A stretch of DNA of 64,000 bases from Molossus alvarezi (lineage: Eukaryota; Chordata; Mammalia; Chiroptera; Molossidae). Each line of letters starts with the position of its first letter. Position 1 is the stretch's first letter. Below are positions 44,169 to 56,379 of this stretch, in pieces. The DNA lies in NCBI GenBank assembly GCA_037176705.1, contig CM073895.1, forward strand, positions 2,046,001 through 2,110,000, written 5' to 3'. The translations under genes and the position numbers were made by a program. The notes under the pieces are model-generated. The model saw only the letters and a list, made by a program, of their open reading frames with translations. It had not been told where the DNA came from and ran no database searches.

Positions 44169-44654
44169 GCCGGAGTCCTCAGGCCCCTGTGTAGGATCCT
44201 GGCCTCTGGAATGCAGTGGCCAGACAGCATCCATCATGATGATCACCGTGTCCAGGTGGCCCCAGAGGGTCTCACAGTGAGTCCCGGGCACCAGGGGCTT
44301 CTGGGCCACCTCACTGGCCGCCCCACGGGCTCTGACAGCTGTGCCTCAGCTGAGGAAGCCCTGGTCAGAGGTGTCCCGGGCCACAGAGACACCCTGCTCC
44401 CATGTCCTGGCTGGAACCAAGAAGGTGGATGGTGTCCCTGAGGCCCCACCCTGCAGAGGGGAGACGGTGGCCAGAGGCACCGGAGACGTGTGCTGGGCGC
44501 TCGGAGCTGGGTCCCGTGAACACGCATCACGGTGGGGCTCACGTGGCCGCAGTCCCCTTAGCCCGAGGTCCCCTTGGCCCCGCTGCCTGCAGGTTGACGG
44601 ATTAGCCGGACCGCCTGGCCCTGCTCGGTGTCCTCGCCCCTTCCTACGCCGCGA

Positions 44655-44860
44655 GGAGCCGGCAAGCTCTGTTTATTTAGACTTCCTAAAGCTGACAGTT
44701 TGAATCAGGCTAATTCACCTGAAGTACACCAACCGTCCCTGTGTTTATTTTACGGTGTTCCACCGCGTAACCCAATCCCCGCCCTCTCCAGCCTTGTTTA
44801 CGCTCCGGGAGCGCATCTGTGTCCCATATCGCTCAGCGCTGCGCTTCCCTTCAAGGGCAC
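44655..44860. promoter_or_regulatory. Candidate conserved non-coding element 5 (weak)
   Basis: A less GC-rich, repeat-free island holds ctgtttatttagacttccta, cagtttgaatcaggctaatt, tgtttattttacggtg and ccatatcgctcagcgctgcg. No single strong cluster is seen, so this is lower confidence. Confidence 0.38.
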
Positions 44861-45734
44861 ACAGAGGTTTCCGAACTGGGACCTCGGGGTGGGGGTGGGG
44901 GCTCGGAGGAGCACAGAAGGGGCTGTGTGCTGTGGGGTTCCGGGTGCAGGCCCGGCCTCGGTGCCCCCTGCGTGGCGGTGGGGACTTTCCTCCCGCCTGC
45001 AGTTCCGTGTGAGCCCAGCAAGGGGCCGACGGAAGCCCCCACGTGTGACACTGCGTTTATGAGCTTCCGTCTGGGTGCACGCTCCGTGTGCTAGCTTGGA
45101 CACGCCAGGGGACCCCTTTTGCAGAAAGGAGAGACCGTCACCCGGAGTCACCATACGAACAGTGTTGGAGCCGGGCTCCAGCTTGGGCCAGGCCGCTCAG
45201 AGGGCCGGGAGGCTCCCGGGGAACCCTGCCCACGCTCAGAGCTCGGCCTGGGTTGGCCACCTGCTGGATGTTGGGGCCTTGGCCCAGCACACCCTTGGGG
45301 ACCCCTCGAAGCCCTGGGCCCTGGAGGTCTGGCCAGGGAGGAAGGCTGGCCTCCCTGCCTCCCACGAGCTGTGACCACCCTGGTGAGGCCCAGGAGGCGA
45401 TGCCCACCCAGACAGGATGTGGGCACCTCACTCCTGGCCTAGGGTATGGTGGGGGCTGCTTTGAAGAAGAGGTTTCTCAGTGGCTCTTCCTGTGGCCACA
45501 GGGCCATCATGGCACGAACAGCCCTCGGCCTGGGGTCCAGTTAGGTTCACCTTTTGCACGGAGGGCCCTGGACTTAGCCCCTTCCCGCCGACTGGGCCAA
45601 GGTCAGCGAGCAGATGGGAGGAGGCACAGCTGTGCGGGGTCAGGCTGGTGGGCGACGGCAGGGCAGGCCGGGGTGGCGGGTCGCCCGTGTGAGCGCCCCT
45701 CCTCTGCGGGAGCTCACGCCCCCGGGAAAGGACC

Positions 45735-45865
45735 CCGGCTGCATGGTGCCATACATCTCTGTCAAAATCTCCATGAATAAATTAACCTTTTTAAAGATTA
45801 GTGCACTCTAATACCTCAGGGTTTTTAAAACAGAACAAATGCTAAAAATATTTTGACGGAGCATG
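45735..45865. promoter_or_regulatory. Candidate conserved non-coding element 6 (weak)
   Basis: A sharp AT-rich island (ccatgaataaattaaccttt, agattagtgcactctaatac, aaaaatattttgacgg) lies between GC-rich flanks. It is repeat-free by eye. Confidence 0.4.
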
Positions 45866-46526
45866 CCGAGTGTGCAGGGGGCTCGTCAGCAAAGCCCAGA
45901 CCCCGGCCCTCGCGGCCAGCAGCTCGGGCCTCTGGCCCTCGCGCAGTGGAGGTGGGGGGTGCGTCTGTCCCGTTGGTCTGCGTGGACCTGGGGCTGGTGC
46001 TGCCGCACCGGCTTTGTGTTCCGGGGCAGCCCGGCTCTTGGGGGCCAAGGAGGCAGGCATGTGGGGCGGGGGAGGTGGGCCTTAGAGCAGGTGGGGGCTT
46101 GGGGGCTGGGGGGACACCTCCTGCCTAGAGGAGCTTGCTCTCCTGGGTGGCTGAGGACGGGAGGGTGTCCCAGGCTGGGGGTTTCAGGGGAGCATGGGGG
46201 TGGGACCTGGGTCGAGGCTGTGGGTATCTGGGAGGGAGAGGGTGTGGGGGGCCTCGAGTCCTGAAGGAGAAGCACCTAGGTGCAGGCTCCCAGCACGGGC
46301 CCAAGGGAGCCAGTGAAGGTTGTGGAGGAGAGGGTGCTGGGTGAGCCAGGACAAGGCACTGGGAGAACAGAGGTCAGGGTCGTTGTAGTGAGTTCACAAG
46401 GCCCGAGATGGGGGATCTGGGGGCTCCCGGACCCTGAGTCCTCTCCTGGCTCCAGGGACCTCTTGCTTGTCCTCAGCACCCAGAACCAGGCCTGGCACCT
46501 AGTAGGTGCTCAGTGGCTAGTGCTCA

Positions 46527-46943
46527 GGTGAGTGCAGGCCAGGTCTCCATGTTCCCTGGACCCCCAGATCTGCCGCCCCAGGTCCTGAGCTCCTGGGGCT
46601 CCTGGGGCCAGGTGAGTGCAGGCCAGGTCTCCGTGTTCCCTGACCCCCAGATCTGCCGCCCCAGGTCCTGAGCTCCTGGGGCTCCTGGGGCCAGGTGAGT
46701 GCAGGCCAGGTCTCCGTGTTCCCTGACCCCCAGATCTGCCGCCCCAGGTCCTGAGCTCCTGGGGCTCCTGGGGCCAGGTGAGTGCAGGCCAGGTCGCCGT
46801 GGTCCCTGACCCCCAGATCTGCCGCCCCAGGTCCTGAGCTCCTGGGGCTCCTGGGGCCAGGTGAGTGCAGGCCAGGTCTCCATGTTCCCTGGACCCCCAG
46901 ATCTGCCACCCCAGGTCCTGAGCTCCTGGGGCTCCTGGGGCCA
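46527..46943. repeat. Five-copy 83-84-bp tandem array containing a 5' splice-site-like word
   Basis: Copies begin at 46527, 46611, 46694, 46777 and 46860. Every unit carries caggtgagtgcaggcc, then ccctgacccccagatctgcc, then tcctggggctcctggggcc. Differences between copies are few (one- and two-base changes near ctccgtgttccctg). A shortened sixth start (caggtgcgggg) closes the array at 46944. Confidence 0.9.
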
Positions 46944-49539
46944 GGTGCGGGGAGGAAGCCACCAGCTGGCAGAGAGCGAGCCCCTTGCCCTCGTGAGAGC
47001 CACGGTCAAGACCCTCCCCAAAGTGCCTCGTGTGCAGGAAGTGTTGGAAGGGGACCTGTCTTCAGTGGGGCCCGGGGTCCTCTCCTGGCTGCTGGGAACA
47101 GTGTTCGAGGACTGGGCTTCGAGGTGCAGTTGCGGGCTCCGCCCTCAGAAATCTAGGGGGCTCCTGGTCCCCTGGCCTGCACCCTGTGGAGAGGCGGGCC
47201 TCTGCTCTCAGGAGCCGGCAGACCCCAGGGGAGGGCACAAGGGGCCTGGGAACACGGTGAACAGATGGGGGCTGGGCCCCTCAGTGGGTGCCGAGTCCCC
47301 AGGCTCTCGGCCTAGGCGGGCGCCTCTGTTCTCTTTGAGCAAATCTGTGTGTGTCCGCTGTGAGCTGGGCTCTGGCTCCGCCCCTGCCTGGGGTGTCCTT
47401 CGGATCCTGTTACCTGGGAGGTGAGGCTACCACCCTTGCCTGCGGGGAGGCAGTGGGCCTGGGTTGGACCCCACCTACCTCTGGTGCTGACCCCCGCTAC
47501 CTGGGTTTCCCGGTCTTCTGGAGGCTGACACCCCTCCTCCCTACTTCTCCTGTGGACCCAGACAGCCCTTCTCCGGCTGTACTTGGATGCCTCTTCCTGC
47601 AGGAAGCCTTCCCAGATGCCCTGGGGCTGAGTTAGCTCTGTGGCGCCTCTGGGACAGGGCAGGGCCTTCCCCTCCTCCACGCCTCCCGTCCAGGACGTGC
47701 TTTTCTGGGAGAAGCCGCTGGTCTGCTCCCTGCGGGGGCTCCTCTGGGAGGCTGGACGGGCCGGGAGGGTTGCTCAAGGCCTCGGGGTGGGGTCCCTCTC
47801 TTCTCTCGGCACGTCGCAGGGCGGTCTGAGTACACGGGCTGGGCGGCAGGCAGAGCGGGTGGTGGTGAGCACTCCTGGGTGGGTATTTGGGGAGTGACTT
47901 GTACACCACCCAGCCACCCACCCCACTACCCGGCAGGGCCTGGGCCTGCAGCCACCCCTGGGCCTTGGCTTGCTCTGGGGAGGGGGGAGGGGCCCAGTGG
48001 CACAAGGGAGAGCTGCCTGGCGGGGGGGGGGGGGGTCGATGTCAAGCCCACCCTGGTCGCGTTTGCTTTGAGGGCTCCTGTCCCCTCTTAGGCACCATAG
48101 ACCAACCCTTGGCTTTCCTGGTGCCCCTGCACACCCCAAGACAGGACCAGCCCCCAAGTCCCCACACCGTTTCCCTGTTTGAGGGTGGCCCTTCATGCCC
48201 CGACGAGGCCGCCCTTCCGGGGAGGACAGCGCGGGCACAGGGTGACCTGGAGGGCTGCCTTGAGGGGATGCTCCGTGAGGGCGCTGAGCTCAGGCGGGCC
48301 GTGGTCCAAGGACTCGCAGGTCCAGGAGGAGGTGTTGCTCTCTCCTCACCGCCTGACTGGGGGCGTCGCCCCGGAGACAGCCATGTCCACAGGGACGGCC
48401 GCGGGGCAGAGGGTGCCCCCGCCGAAACCACAGAGTGAAAAGGCAGCACCCACCGATGAGTGTGCCCAGGTCACTCAGAGCAGGACTCGCCAGCCGGAGG
48501 TACCTTCCACACCAGGGACTGGAGGGTCGGGCTCTGTGGTGACGGTGGGGGGCCTGTAGGAGAAAAAAATGAAGCCAGCACAGACCCTAACCCAGATGTC
48601 TCAGGGTAGGGGGCGTGCTCAGGGTCAGAGGGGGTTGTTAAACCAGGGAGACTTCTTGGAGGAGGCGGCATTTGTGCTCAGGAGCAGCTGAATTTTACTC
48701 TTACAGTCTGTGTTACAATCTCCTTCCATGGGGACATTCATACCCCAGGGTGAAGGGGGAGGACTCTACCTTTGTGGGCAAAATTCAGAGCTGCGGTGTG
48801 GAAAGGGGGAGGGGACCTCAGGACGCCGTGTTTGACAGGGCTCCGGGGCAGGCTTCGAGGGTTCCCAGGCCCCAGGGGTCAGTTTACAGGACCTGGGGGT
48901 CCCTGTGGGTGGGGTGAGTGAGTGATTTGGGGGCTGGGAGGGGTGTGGGAGATTCCTGAGTTCTTGGGTTTCTGCCCTGGGCCATGTGGCTTCCCTCCGC
49001 TGGCTGGTCCCGGAGTGCCCAAGGCAGATGCACCACCCGCCGTTTGTGTCCTGGGGACTCCAAGAGAGGTGGGGTGACCCGGCGTCTCAGAGACCCACCA
49101 GGGCATGGGGGTGGGGGCCCTTGTGCTCCCAGAGAAGCCCCGAGCATTTTCCATCATTCATGTTTGTGGGCGGCTGGAGGGGGCTGGTCTTGGGGGACGT
49201 TGGGGGTGGCCCGTCCAGCTGGCTCTGGTCAGGCTGCCCTGGCTGAGCCCACCCGGGCTCCATCCCGGGGCGGTCTGTCTGGATCCCGGAGGCAGGACAG
49301 CACTTTCCTGACCAGCTGGCTCGTGTCTGTCGTCCGTCCTCGGCTTCCTCTGTCCCCACCTTGCCTCTCATCACTGTGCAGAAAGCGGTGTGGGCTCTGG
49401 GCTTCCGCAGGCGTCCGCGTCTGGGGGTGGGACCCCTCGGAGGAGAGCGGCCTGGTGGGCCCTGCAGGGTGGGGGCTCCCGGGGGTCTGCTCGGCGTCCG
49501 CGGTCGCCAAGCCCCACCCGTGACTGACGGAGGGATGTG
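46944..49539. other. Intergenic, mostly unannotated; G14 run at 48022-48035
   Basis: GC-rich DNA with no supported gene. A likely L2/MIR-type fragment (gagacttcttggaggaggcg, then gcatttgtgctcaggagcag) lies at about 48635-48690. Confidence 0.45.
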
Positions 49540-49745
49540 GGGTTTGCATAAAAGGTAATTCAGCAGGCTTTGGCCCAGATCCCCGCATTTGCTTACAAGG
49601 GCCGCTATTTATAGAGCCCTCTTCTCTCCGGGGTCGGCCAGCCACCCGTGCACGTTCAGGAGTTTATAACTCTATTATTAAATTTAACGTCGGCTGCGGT
49701 CTGCACTCGGGGCGAAAACTGCATACCAGAATGTGCTGCACGGTG
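49540..49745. promoter_or_regulatory. Candidate conserved non-coding element 7 (perfect MEF2-type site)
   Basis: The island contains ggtttgcataaaaggtaatt, cgcatttgcttacaagg, CTATTTATAG at 49605-49614 (exact MEF2 consensus), agtttataactctattatta and aatttaacgtcgg. The flanks are GC-rich and repeat-poor. Confidence 0.55.
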
Positions 49746-50479
49746 ACTGCCAGCAAGTGTGTTTCTAGGGTCCCCCTGAGAGGCCCAGGTGGGTCCGCAC
49801 ACCCAGCGCCCCGGAGGGGGCTTTCCGAGCCCTCGGTGCGCCGGTGCCCACAGCCTTTCTCACCCCCGGCTGTGGCCCTGGCGGCTGCAGCTCCAGGGGG
49901 GCTTCGGCCTGGACATCGTCTGCCTTTTCCTCTTTGCAGTTGAGGGGAGCTGCCCAGGGCTGCCCCCTCTCCGCGTGCCTCCTGGGGACAGGGCCAGCGG
50001 CCGGCTCCAGACCCAAACTCATGCTGAGCCCTCTGGGAGTCTGTGCATTGTTCTTAGATGGGGTGGCTTTGCACCTCAGTGGTGCAGGGTTGGGGTGCAA
50101 GGCTGTTCCCACGGGCACGCTCAGCTCTGGGCAGGGGCTCAGATCAGCACTGGGCTGTTCATCCATTTTGGTCCCTCCTTCCCTTCCCAGGTCTTGGAGC
50201 AGCCCCCACCCAGCTCCCCAGGGAGACTGGCTCCCAGGTGCCCTCAGGCTGCTGTGTCTGAGGGGTGCCGGGGCCTGAGAGGCCGGGCAGGGGTGGGGTC
50301 GGCCCTGGGCGAGCGGGCGGTGTTGACGGGAGGCCGCCCTGCGTCCACCGTCCACCGGCAGGCATTGTGGCCGCGGGGCCTCCAGGCAGGAGGCGGCGAG
50401 GCCGGGCTCCGGGTGGCCGGCAGGGGGTGTCCCCCGCCTGCGTTCAGGCCCTGCGCCTGCGGCCCTGCAGCAAGCTGGG

Positions 50480-50645
50480 CGCATCTGGAAGTGTTTGATT
50501 TGATAGAGTGTCGCTTTACATTGCAGAAATGAGCGTAAGCGGTTTTTGACCCACCAAGTGAGAAATGTGATCTGGGTTTACTGCCGACCCTTTAAATAAA
50601 AAACAGATCGCTTATTAAACCATTATCTATCAGGGGCGGGGAGGG
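50480..50645. promoter_or_regulatory. Candidate conserved non-coding element 8
   Basis: Unique AT-rich island: gtttgatttgatagagtgtc, ttacattgcagaaatgagcg, ctttaaataaaaaacagatc, gcttattaaaccattatcta. It has no ORF and no repeat family. Confidence 0.5.
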
Positions 50646-53600
50646 GCCGGAGCAGACCGATCGGCACAGATGGAAACGGATGGGGCTCTGTCTCCGGGCG
50701 GGGCCGGCAGGCCGGTGGACACGGGTCACCCGGTCACTCCCAGGGATGAGGGCCTGGCACCATGGCCAGCCCCGACTGCCAGGCCACTTTGCCGACCTGG
50801 TCCCTGGGGGAGGTTCCCCGTCTCCTTGCAGGGGAGGGGTGCGAGGTCATCGCCTTCTGCTGCTTCAGGACCCTGACCTGGTGCTTCCGTCGGGGCTGAA
50901 GAGACCTACCCTGCCTGCGGGTGTCAAGGCTGGGGGTCCCCACAGCCCCAGGGCAGAGGGCTTGGGCCTGGCCTTGCCCGGGCTCCTCGGGGCCGTGCCC
51001 ACTGCTGAGACACAGCGGACACGAGGAACCGCTCCTGTGCCTCTCCGTGGCCTCAGCCCTGAGCTGAGCTCGGGGCTCTCAGGAACGGCCGTGTCTGTGG
51101 CGTGGACGAGCGTCCGGGTGGTAGCCCTGGGCCCCTCTCAGCTGCCCAGAGGCCCCTGGAGGCCCTTCCAGGAGGACAGAGGCAGAGTGGGCAGGAGGAG
51201 ACGGGGTCCAGGGAGGCTGGGGAGGATCAAGGTCAATGACAGGCTGGCGAGGGGACACATTCTGAGGACAGAGGCTCCGCGAACGTGGGGGACGGCGCCG
51301 GGCTGGCCGGGCTCTGCGCCTGGAGTCGCTCTGCTTCGGTCCCCGGGGGTCCGGCAAGTGCCGTGGACAAGCACCGGTGGCGTCCGCCTGCGGGAAGGGA
51401 CGGACACGTGAAGGTGCCCACTCGCCAGGCGCGGGTCTCACGCTGCGAGCTGCCTGGGCGGAAAGGCCTCACGGAGGGGCCCCCGGGCCGGGCAGGGTGA
51501 CGCGCATGTGGTTGTGAGCGCTGCCGTTACTACTGGCGGCGCTGCTACTGGTCACAGAGCTCTGAGGGGCGTAGAAGGACCCGCACACGGCCCGTGTGAT
51601 GTCCTCGGAACAGTGGGCACAGTGTCTGAGCACCGGGCCTGGCTGTTCTGCCCACCTTCTGGGCTGTGCAGGCTGCTGGGGTGCTGGCCCTGGGTCTGGG
51701 GTGGCGATGCTGCCCCTTAGGGATCAGTGAGGGGTGGGTGGGCAGAAAACAGAGTGGCCAGTGGAGCTGGGAGACCCCGTGGTGGGGGTGGCATGAGCCA
51801 TGAGGGCGGCCTGGGGCGGGACCCTCACATTCCCGAGCTGTGTGTGCAGACAGCTACAGGGCAAGGGGGTGCCCCCATGTCAGCCAACGGAAGCCCAGAG
51901 AGGGCAGTGGCTGGCCCAGGGTCTCACAGACAAGTGCCAACCTGAGACTCAAAGCTGCAGAGTGCCAGGGTGGGTGCCTGAGGCCAGGGGCCCCGAGTCC
52001 CGCCTCAGAGAGACATCATGCGGGGTGAGGAGGGCAGCAGGAGGCAGGAGCTGTGCCGGCGGGGTGGGCACGGCCCGGTCCTGGTCCTCGGCTCGGCCGC
52101 GCCTGCCTGGTTGGCTGCCACCATTCGCGTCAGGACTGCTGCCCACGGCGGGTTGTCTGGGGCAGAGTCATCTCCTCTGTCACAGCTGATAGAAATGCAG
52201 GACTGTCGAGTCGCCGTGTAGTTACGGGGACAGCCCGAGCTGTGTGCCAGCAGACCTCATGGCTGCTCTTGACCTTGAACGGGGGCTCTGACTGTGACAG
52301 GGACCCCCGGGGGCAGGCGGGTGGTGTCGGGTTCCCTAGCATGGGGTGGGGGGGGGCATATCTCCTTCGGCCTGTGCAGCATCCGGGCCTGGGGTTGCTG
52401 GGACCAGAGTCTCCAGGGGACAGCCTGGACCTGGGGCTGCACCTGGGCTGAGGTGGCCACGTTCCGGGCTTGAGCCAAGGCAGGAGGCTTTGAGTCCTGC
52501 CCCTTATCGAATGGCCCCTGTCCGCTTGGCCTGTTTTTGTCCAAATGTCCGACTCCCCACCCTCCCAGGCTGGGGAGCCCGGCCCTCCCTTCGCCCTCTC
52601 GGGGCTCCCTCCCTGAACCCCTTCTTGTCTGGCTGCTCCCCATAAGGCCTGCTCTGTGCTGTCTGCTGATGAGCCTCGGGCTTGGTTTGCTCTGGAGCCT
52701 GGATCCCCTGGTCCTTGATTCCCAGGACACCTGTTCCGCCGGGACTACCTGGAGTCACAGCCCCAGGGCGAAGGCAGCTCAGCTCCAAGCTGCGTCCACC
52801 AGAGGCCAGAGGGGCCGCTGGACCCTGCCACCTGCCCCTGGGCATGCCAGGGGGTCCATGCGCTGCTTGCCACGGGAGAGGGTGGACACTGGCCAGACGT
52901 GCACCCGTGTGACCGCTGCAGCTGGTCTGTAACCCACGCCAGTCACGAAAGTTCCCGGGGCCCTCAGAGCCCTTCAGTCCCAGCAGAGCCGGGGGGGGGG
53001 GGGGCACCGATTTGCTTCCCGTGGAGCCACCGCCCGGGGAGCTGAGAAGGCAGGGGCAGCTGCGGTCACGCCGCCGAGACGGGTCCTGCTCACGGGGCTG
53101 TGGGCGGGGGCAAGTGGCCCTCACCCAGGAGGCCCCTCTGTGCCCGTGCAGGGCTTTGGGAAGGTCGCCCAGCTGTGCCCACCTGGGTAGGCGTCACCGT
53201 GCTCGCTGTGCCGCTGGGGGATGGAGGCTCAGGGGCGACACCCCGCTAATCCAGAGCAAGCCCTCTGGCCTCCTGAGAACTGCTGTGGGTCCTGGGGGCG
53301 GGGCGGGGGGTGGGTGGTCAGAGGGCAGAGCGGGCTGTCCAGCGCAGGCCCTGGGCCGCGCCCCCTCCCGAGGCTCCTGTGGATGGGGTGAGCTCCTCTT
53401 CTGGGTTGAGGTCCAGGGAGACACAGGCTCAGGACAGTTGCGCTGCACGGCAACCCGGGGGCCAGAGGGCAGCAAGGGGGGGTCTGCATGGCCTGGGGGG
53501 CTGGAGGGTGCACGGTGCATGGAGCAGGCACCTCTCAGGTCCTGAGGGTCAATGGGACACCCAGCCAGGAAGGGCGTCTGGGCAGAGGGAACAGCCTATG

Positions 53601-53954
53601 CGAGGCACAGGGCTGGAGAGGCCTTCCCCACAGTTCTGACTGCAGGCTCAGGGAGGGAGTGGGGGCAGGGCCAGGTTCATGGGGGCGACGGGGCCACACT
53701 GGTGCCTCCCTCCTGCCAGTGTGGCCCAGCAAGGGCCAGGGTGAAGCTGGATCATTCACAGGGAATCCTGGGGGCACAGCAGGTGCCAAATAAGCACTTG
53801 TTTGAGGCACAAATAAAATGGGGCACGTGACCCCCCTTCCCGCACAGGCCCCAGTCTGGGTCTCCCGGGTGCTGTGCCCTGGCCTTCGGCACAGGCACAC
53901 GCCCTGGTGCACACACGGTTGTGGACACAGGACATTCATGTTACCTTGTGTGTG
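50646..53954. other. Intergenic, mostly unannotated; G14 run at 52991-53004
   Basis: GC-rich sequence without a supported gene. A MIR-like sense fragment (ggaagcccagagagggcagt, then ggcccagggtctcacaga) lies at about 51885-51960. An L2/MIR-type end (gcaggtgccaaataagcact) lies near 53780. Confidence 0.45.
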
Positions 53955-54560
53955 CACACCCGAGGGCCTGCACACACCCACGAGGACCTGCACACACCCA
54001 CGAGGACCTGCACACTCACACCCACGAGGGCCTGCACACTCACACCGATGGGGGCCTGCACACTCGCACCCATGAGGGCCTGCACACACACACCCACGAG
54101 GGCCTGCACACTCACACCCACGAGGGCCTGCACACTCACACCGATGGGGGCCTGCACACTCACACCGATGGGGGCCTGCACACTCGCACCCATGAGGGCC
54201 TGCACACTCGCACCCATGAGGGCCTGCACACACACACTCACGAGGGCCTGCACACTCGCACCCATGAGGGCCTGCACACACACACTCACGAGGGCCTGCA
54301 CACTCGCACCCACGAGGGCCTGCACACTCACACCGATGGGGGCCTGCACACTCACACCCACGAGGGCCTGCACACTCGCACCCATGAGGGCCTGCACACA
54401 CACACCCACGAGGGCCTGCACACTTACACTGATGGGGGCCTGCACACTCGCACCCACGCAGCCTGCACACTCACACTCAGGAGTGCCTGCACACACGAGG
54501 ACCTGCATACACACACTGATGGGGGTCTGCACACTCACATGAGGGCCTGCACACACACAG
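53955..54560. repeat. 24-bp tandem array, GGGCCTGCACAC(A/T)C-rich
   Basis: About 25 units have a dominant period of 24 bp, each containing gggcctgcacactc followed by either acccacgag, acccatgag or accgatggg. The period is a multiple of three, so several frames stay open as eight-residue repeats (for example GLHTHTHE). Unit types alternate in patches, which suggests block duplication. The unit is not a telomeric TTAGGG repeat. Confidence 0.9.
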
Positions 54561-56379
54561 TCATGTAAGCACACACGTGTGCACTCATACTTTGAGCACA
54601 GGAAGCTTTTGCCACACAGCCTTGACCCCCTCAGGCTGCCGACATGCCCGACTGTAACCACCCGCCCCCTCCCTGCCCTGCGGTATGCTGGGTTGAACAC
54701 GGGAGTGTATTTGGGGTGGATGATTCTGATTAGAGTAACACAGGTCTGTATGGAACGAAATTGAACCCAGAGGGCTCGGCAGGTAAGGAGAGGTTCTGCT
54801 CCTTAAGGGTGAAGAGAGAACACACGTGACTTCAGTCAGGGGACCTGGGGTGGGGCATGAGGCTGGCAGGACAACCCTGAGGTGCCAGTGTTGTGGCTTG
54901 TTCAGCGTTCGCGTGCAGGACAGAGGGTGGGCATGTGGAGACGATTGTTGGGGGGCACAGGGCTGGCGGGAGGTCTCTGGCCCCATGCTGCCCACAGAGG
55001 CTCCCGCCCCTCAGTCCCTTCCCTCCCTCATCTGGAGAGTGGGGCCGGAGGCAGGAGCATCTGAGAGATCAGCGTCCCGGGGGCACTGTGACGGCACCGC
55101 AGGCACCGGAGAGGCCCTGGCAGCCATGGCCTGTCCCATTGCCTAGGGCCTGAGGGGGCAGAGCTGGTGGGGAAACCCCGGGCAGCCAGGCTGGGAGGGA
55201 CCCAGGGCCCGCTGGCCATTTCTGGGGAGGCCCTCGCTACCCGGGCCCAGAGACCGCAGGAGACTTGCTCGTTCCTGACACCCAGCGCGGACGCTGCTGC
55301 GGCCCTGCCCGCCAACCCCACAGGACTCCTTCGCTGAGGCCTCATTGCCGTGGGCTCCGGGGCCAGTTGCCAAGGCTCAAAGGAGCGTGTCCCACCCCTT
55401 CCTGCTGCCTGGGCCGTACCCATGGGTGGCACACAAGCCATGCTCCCGGGCCTGGGGATCGGGCAGAGGGTGCCGGCTTCTCTCCACCAGCCTGAGTGGC
55501 TGAGCCTCAGAACAGGGGCCCAGACAGGGCCCCCCGGGTCCCCGCAGTCTTCCTGGCCCAGCCCTCCACTCCTGCCCGGGAAATGGTACGTGTCTCCATT
55601 CCTCGTGTGTGGGACGTCCTGCCAAGGGGGCAGAGCCAGCCCAGAGAGAATGCTGCTCGGGGGGCACGTGATGGTGGTTTCCGAAGCCCCATCTGGCCGA
55701 GGCGCCCCAAGAGCCGTGGGGGCTGCATGGGGCCCACTGGTCTGCCCCGTCCTGCAGGGTCCAGCTGCTCCGTGTGACCAGAGCTGCGTGGCACCTGCCT
55801 CCGTAGCACACCCACCCTCCTGGGCCAGCAGCCCTGGCCTTCATTACCTCGAAGGCCCAGCCCCAGAAACACCCCCAGTGGAACCCATGCCCACAGTGGG
55901 TCACATCGGGCCTCAGCTGGGACCGAACACGGGCTTCCTCCTTCTGGTTCCCATACTCCGCCGCTGTGTGGACGTGGGTGGGAGTCAGGTGCTCCGTCAG
56001 GGTCAGCGCCATCCGGCCAGGTCAGCGGGCAGCAGGTGGCACACTGTGGGGTGAGGGCCCAGCACCCCTCGGTCTGCTCTCTGCATCACCTTGGACATCA
56101 CCAGGAAGGAGGGAGCCCTGATTGACGGGAGCCTTTCCAGCCGCGTGTCCATTTGCGCTGGAGGGCACATCTCCAGCGGTCTGCAGGGGCCTCTCCGAGT
56201 ACCTGGTCCCGGATCCCCGTCACCCTGGAGGAGGGGACGCCTCGGGTCAGACAGGAGTGGGTGGGTCACCACTGCAGTCCCACCCATCACCGTGGGCCCT
56301 GTGATTTACTGTCCCTGTCCCTTTAACAGTCTCCCTCGGGCTCGGGCTGCCAGCCCCTCCCTGGCCCGCGCTGCCCCAT
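54561..56379. other. Intergenic, unannotated
   Basis: GC-rich DNA; no gene, repeat family or motif cluster could be supported. Confidence 0.45.

Noticed and set aside
42539..44441. Pro/Ala/Val/Ser-rich frames on the plus strand and Gly/Asp/Arg-rich frames on the minus strand
   Set aside because: Products of the CCCTGCC minisatellite; multiple frames are open on both strands with no splice or start context.
46527..46943. Array read as five small exons with donor sites
   Set aside because: Splice-like words are repeated by tandem duplication. No open frame persists because the 83-bp unit shifts frame, and no transcript evidence is available.
53874..54700. His/Thr-, Thr/Ala- and Cys/Ala-repeat frames
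   Set aside because: Generated by the 24-bp array whose period is a multiple of three; both strands are open.
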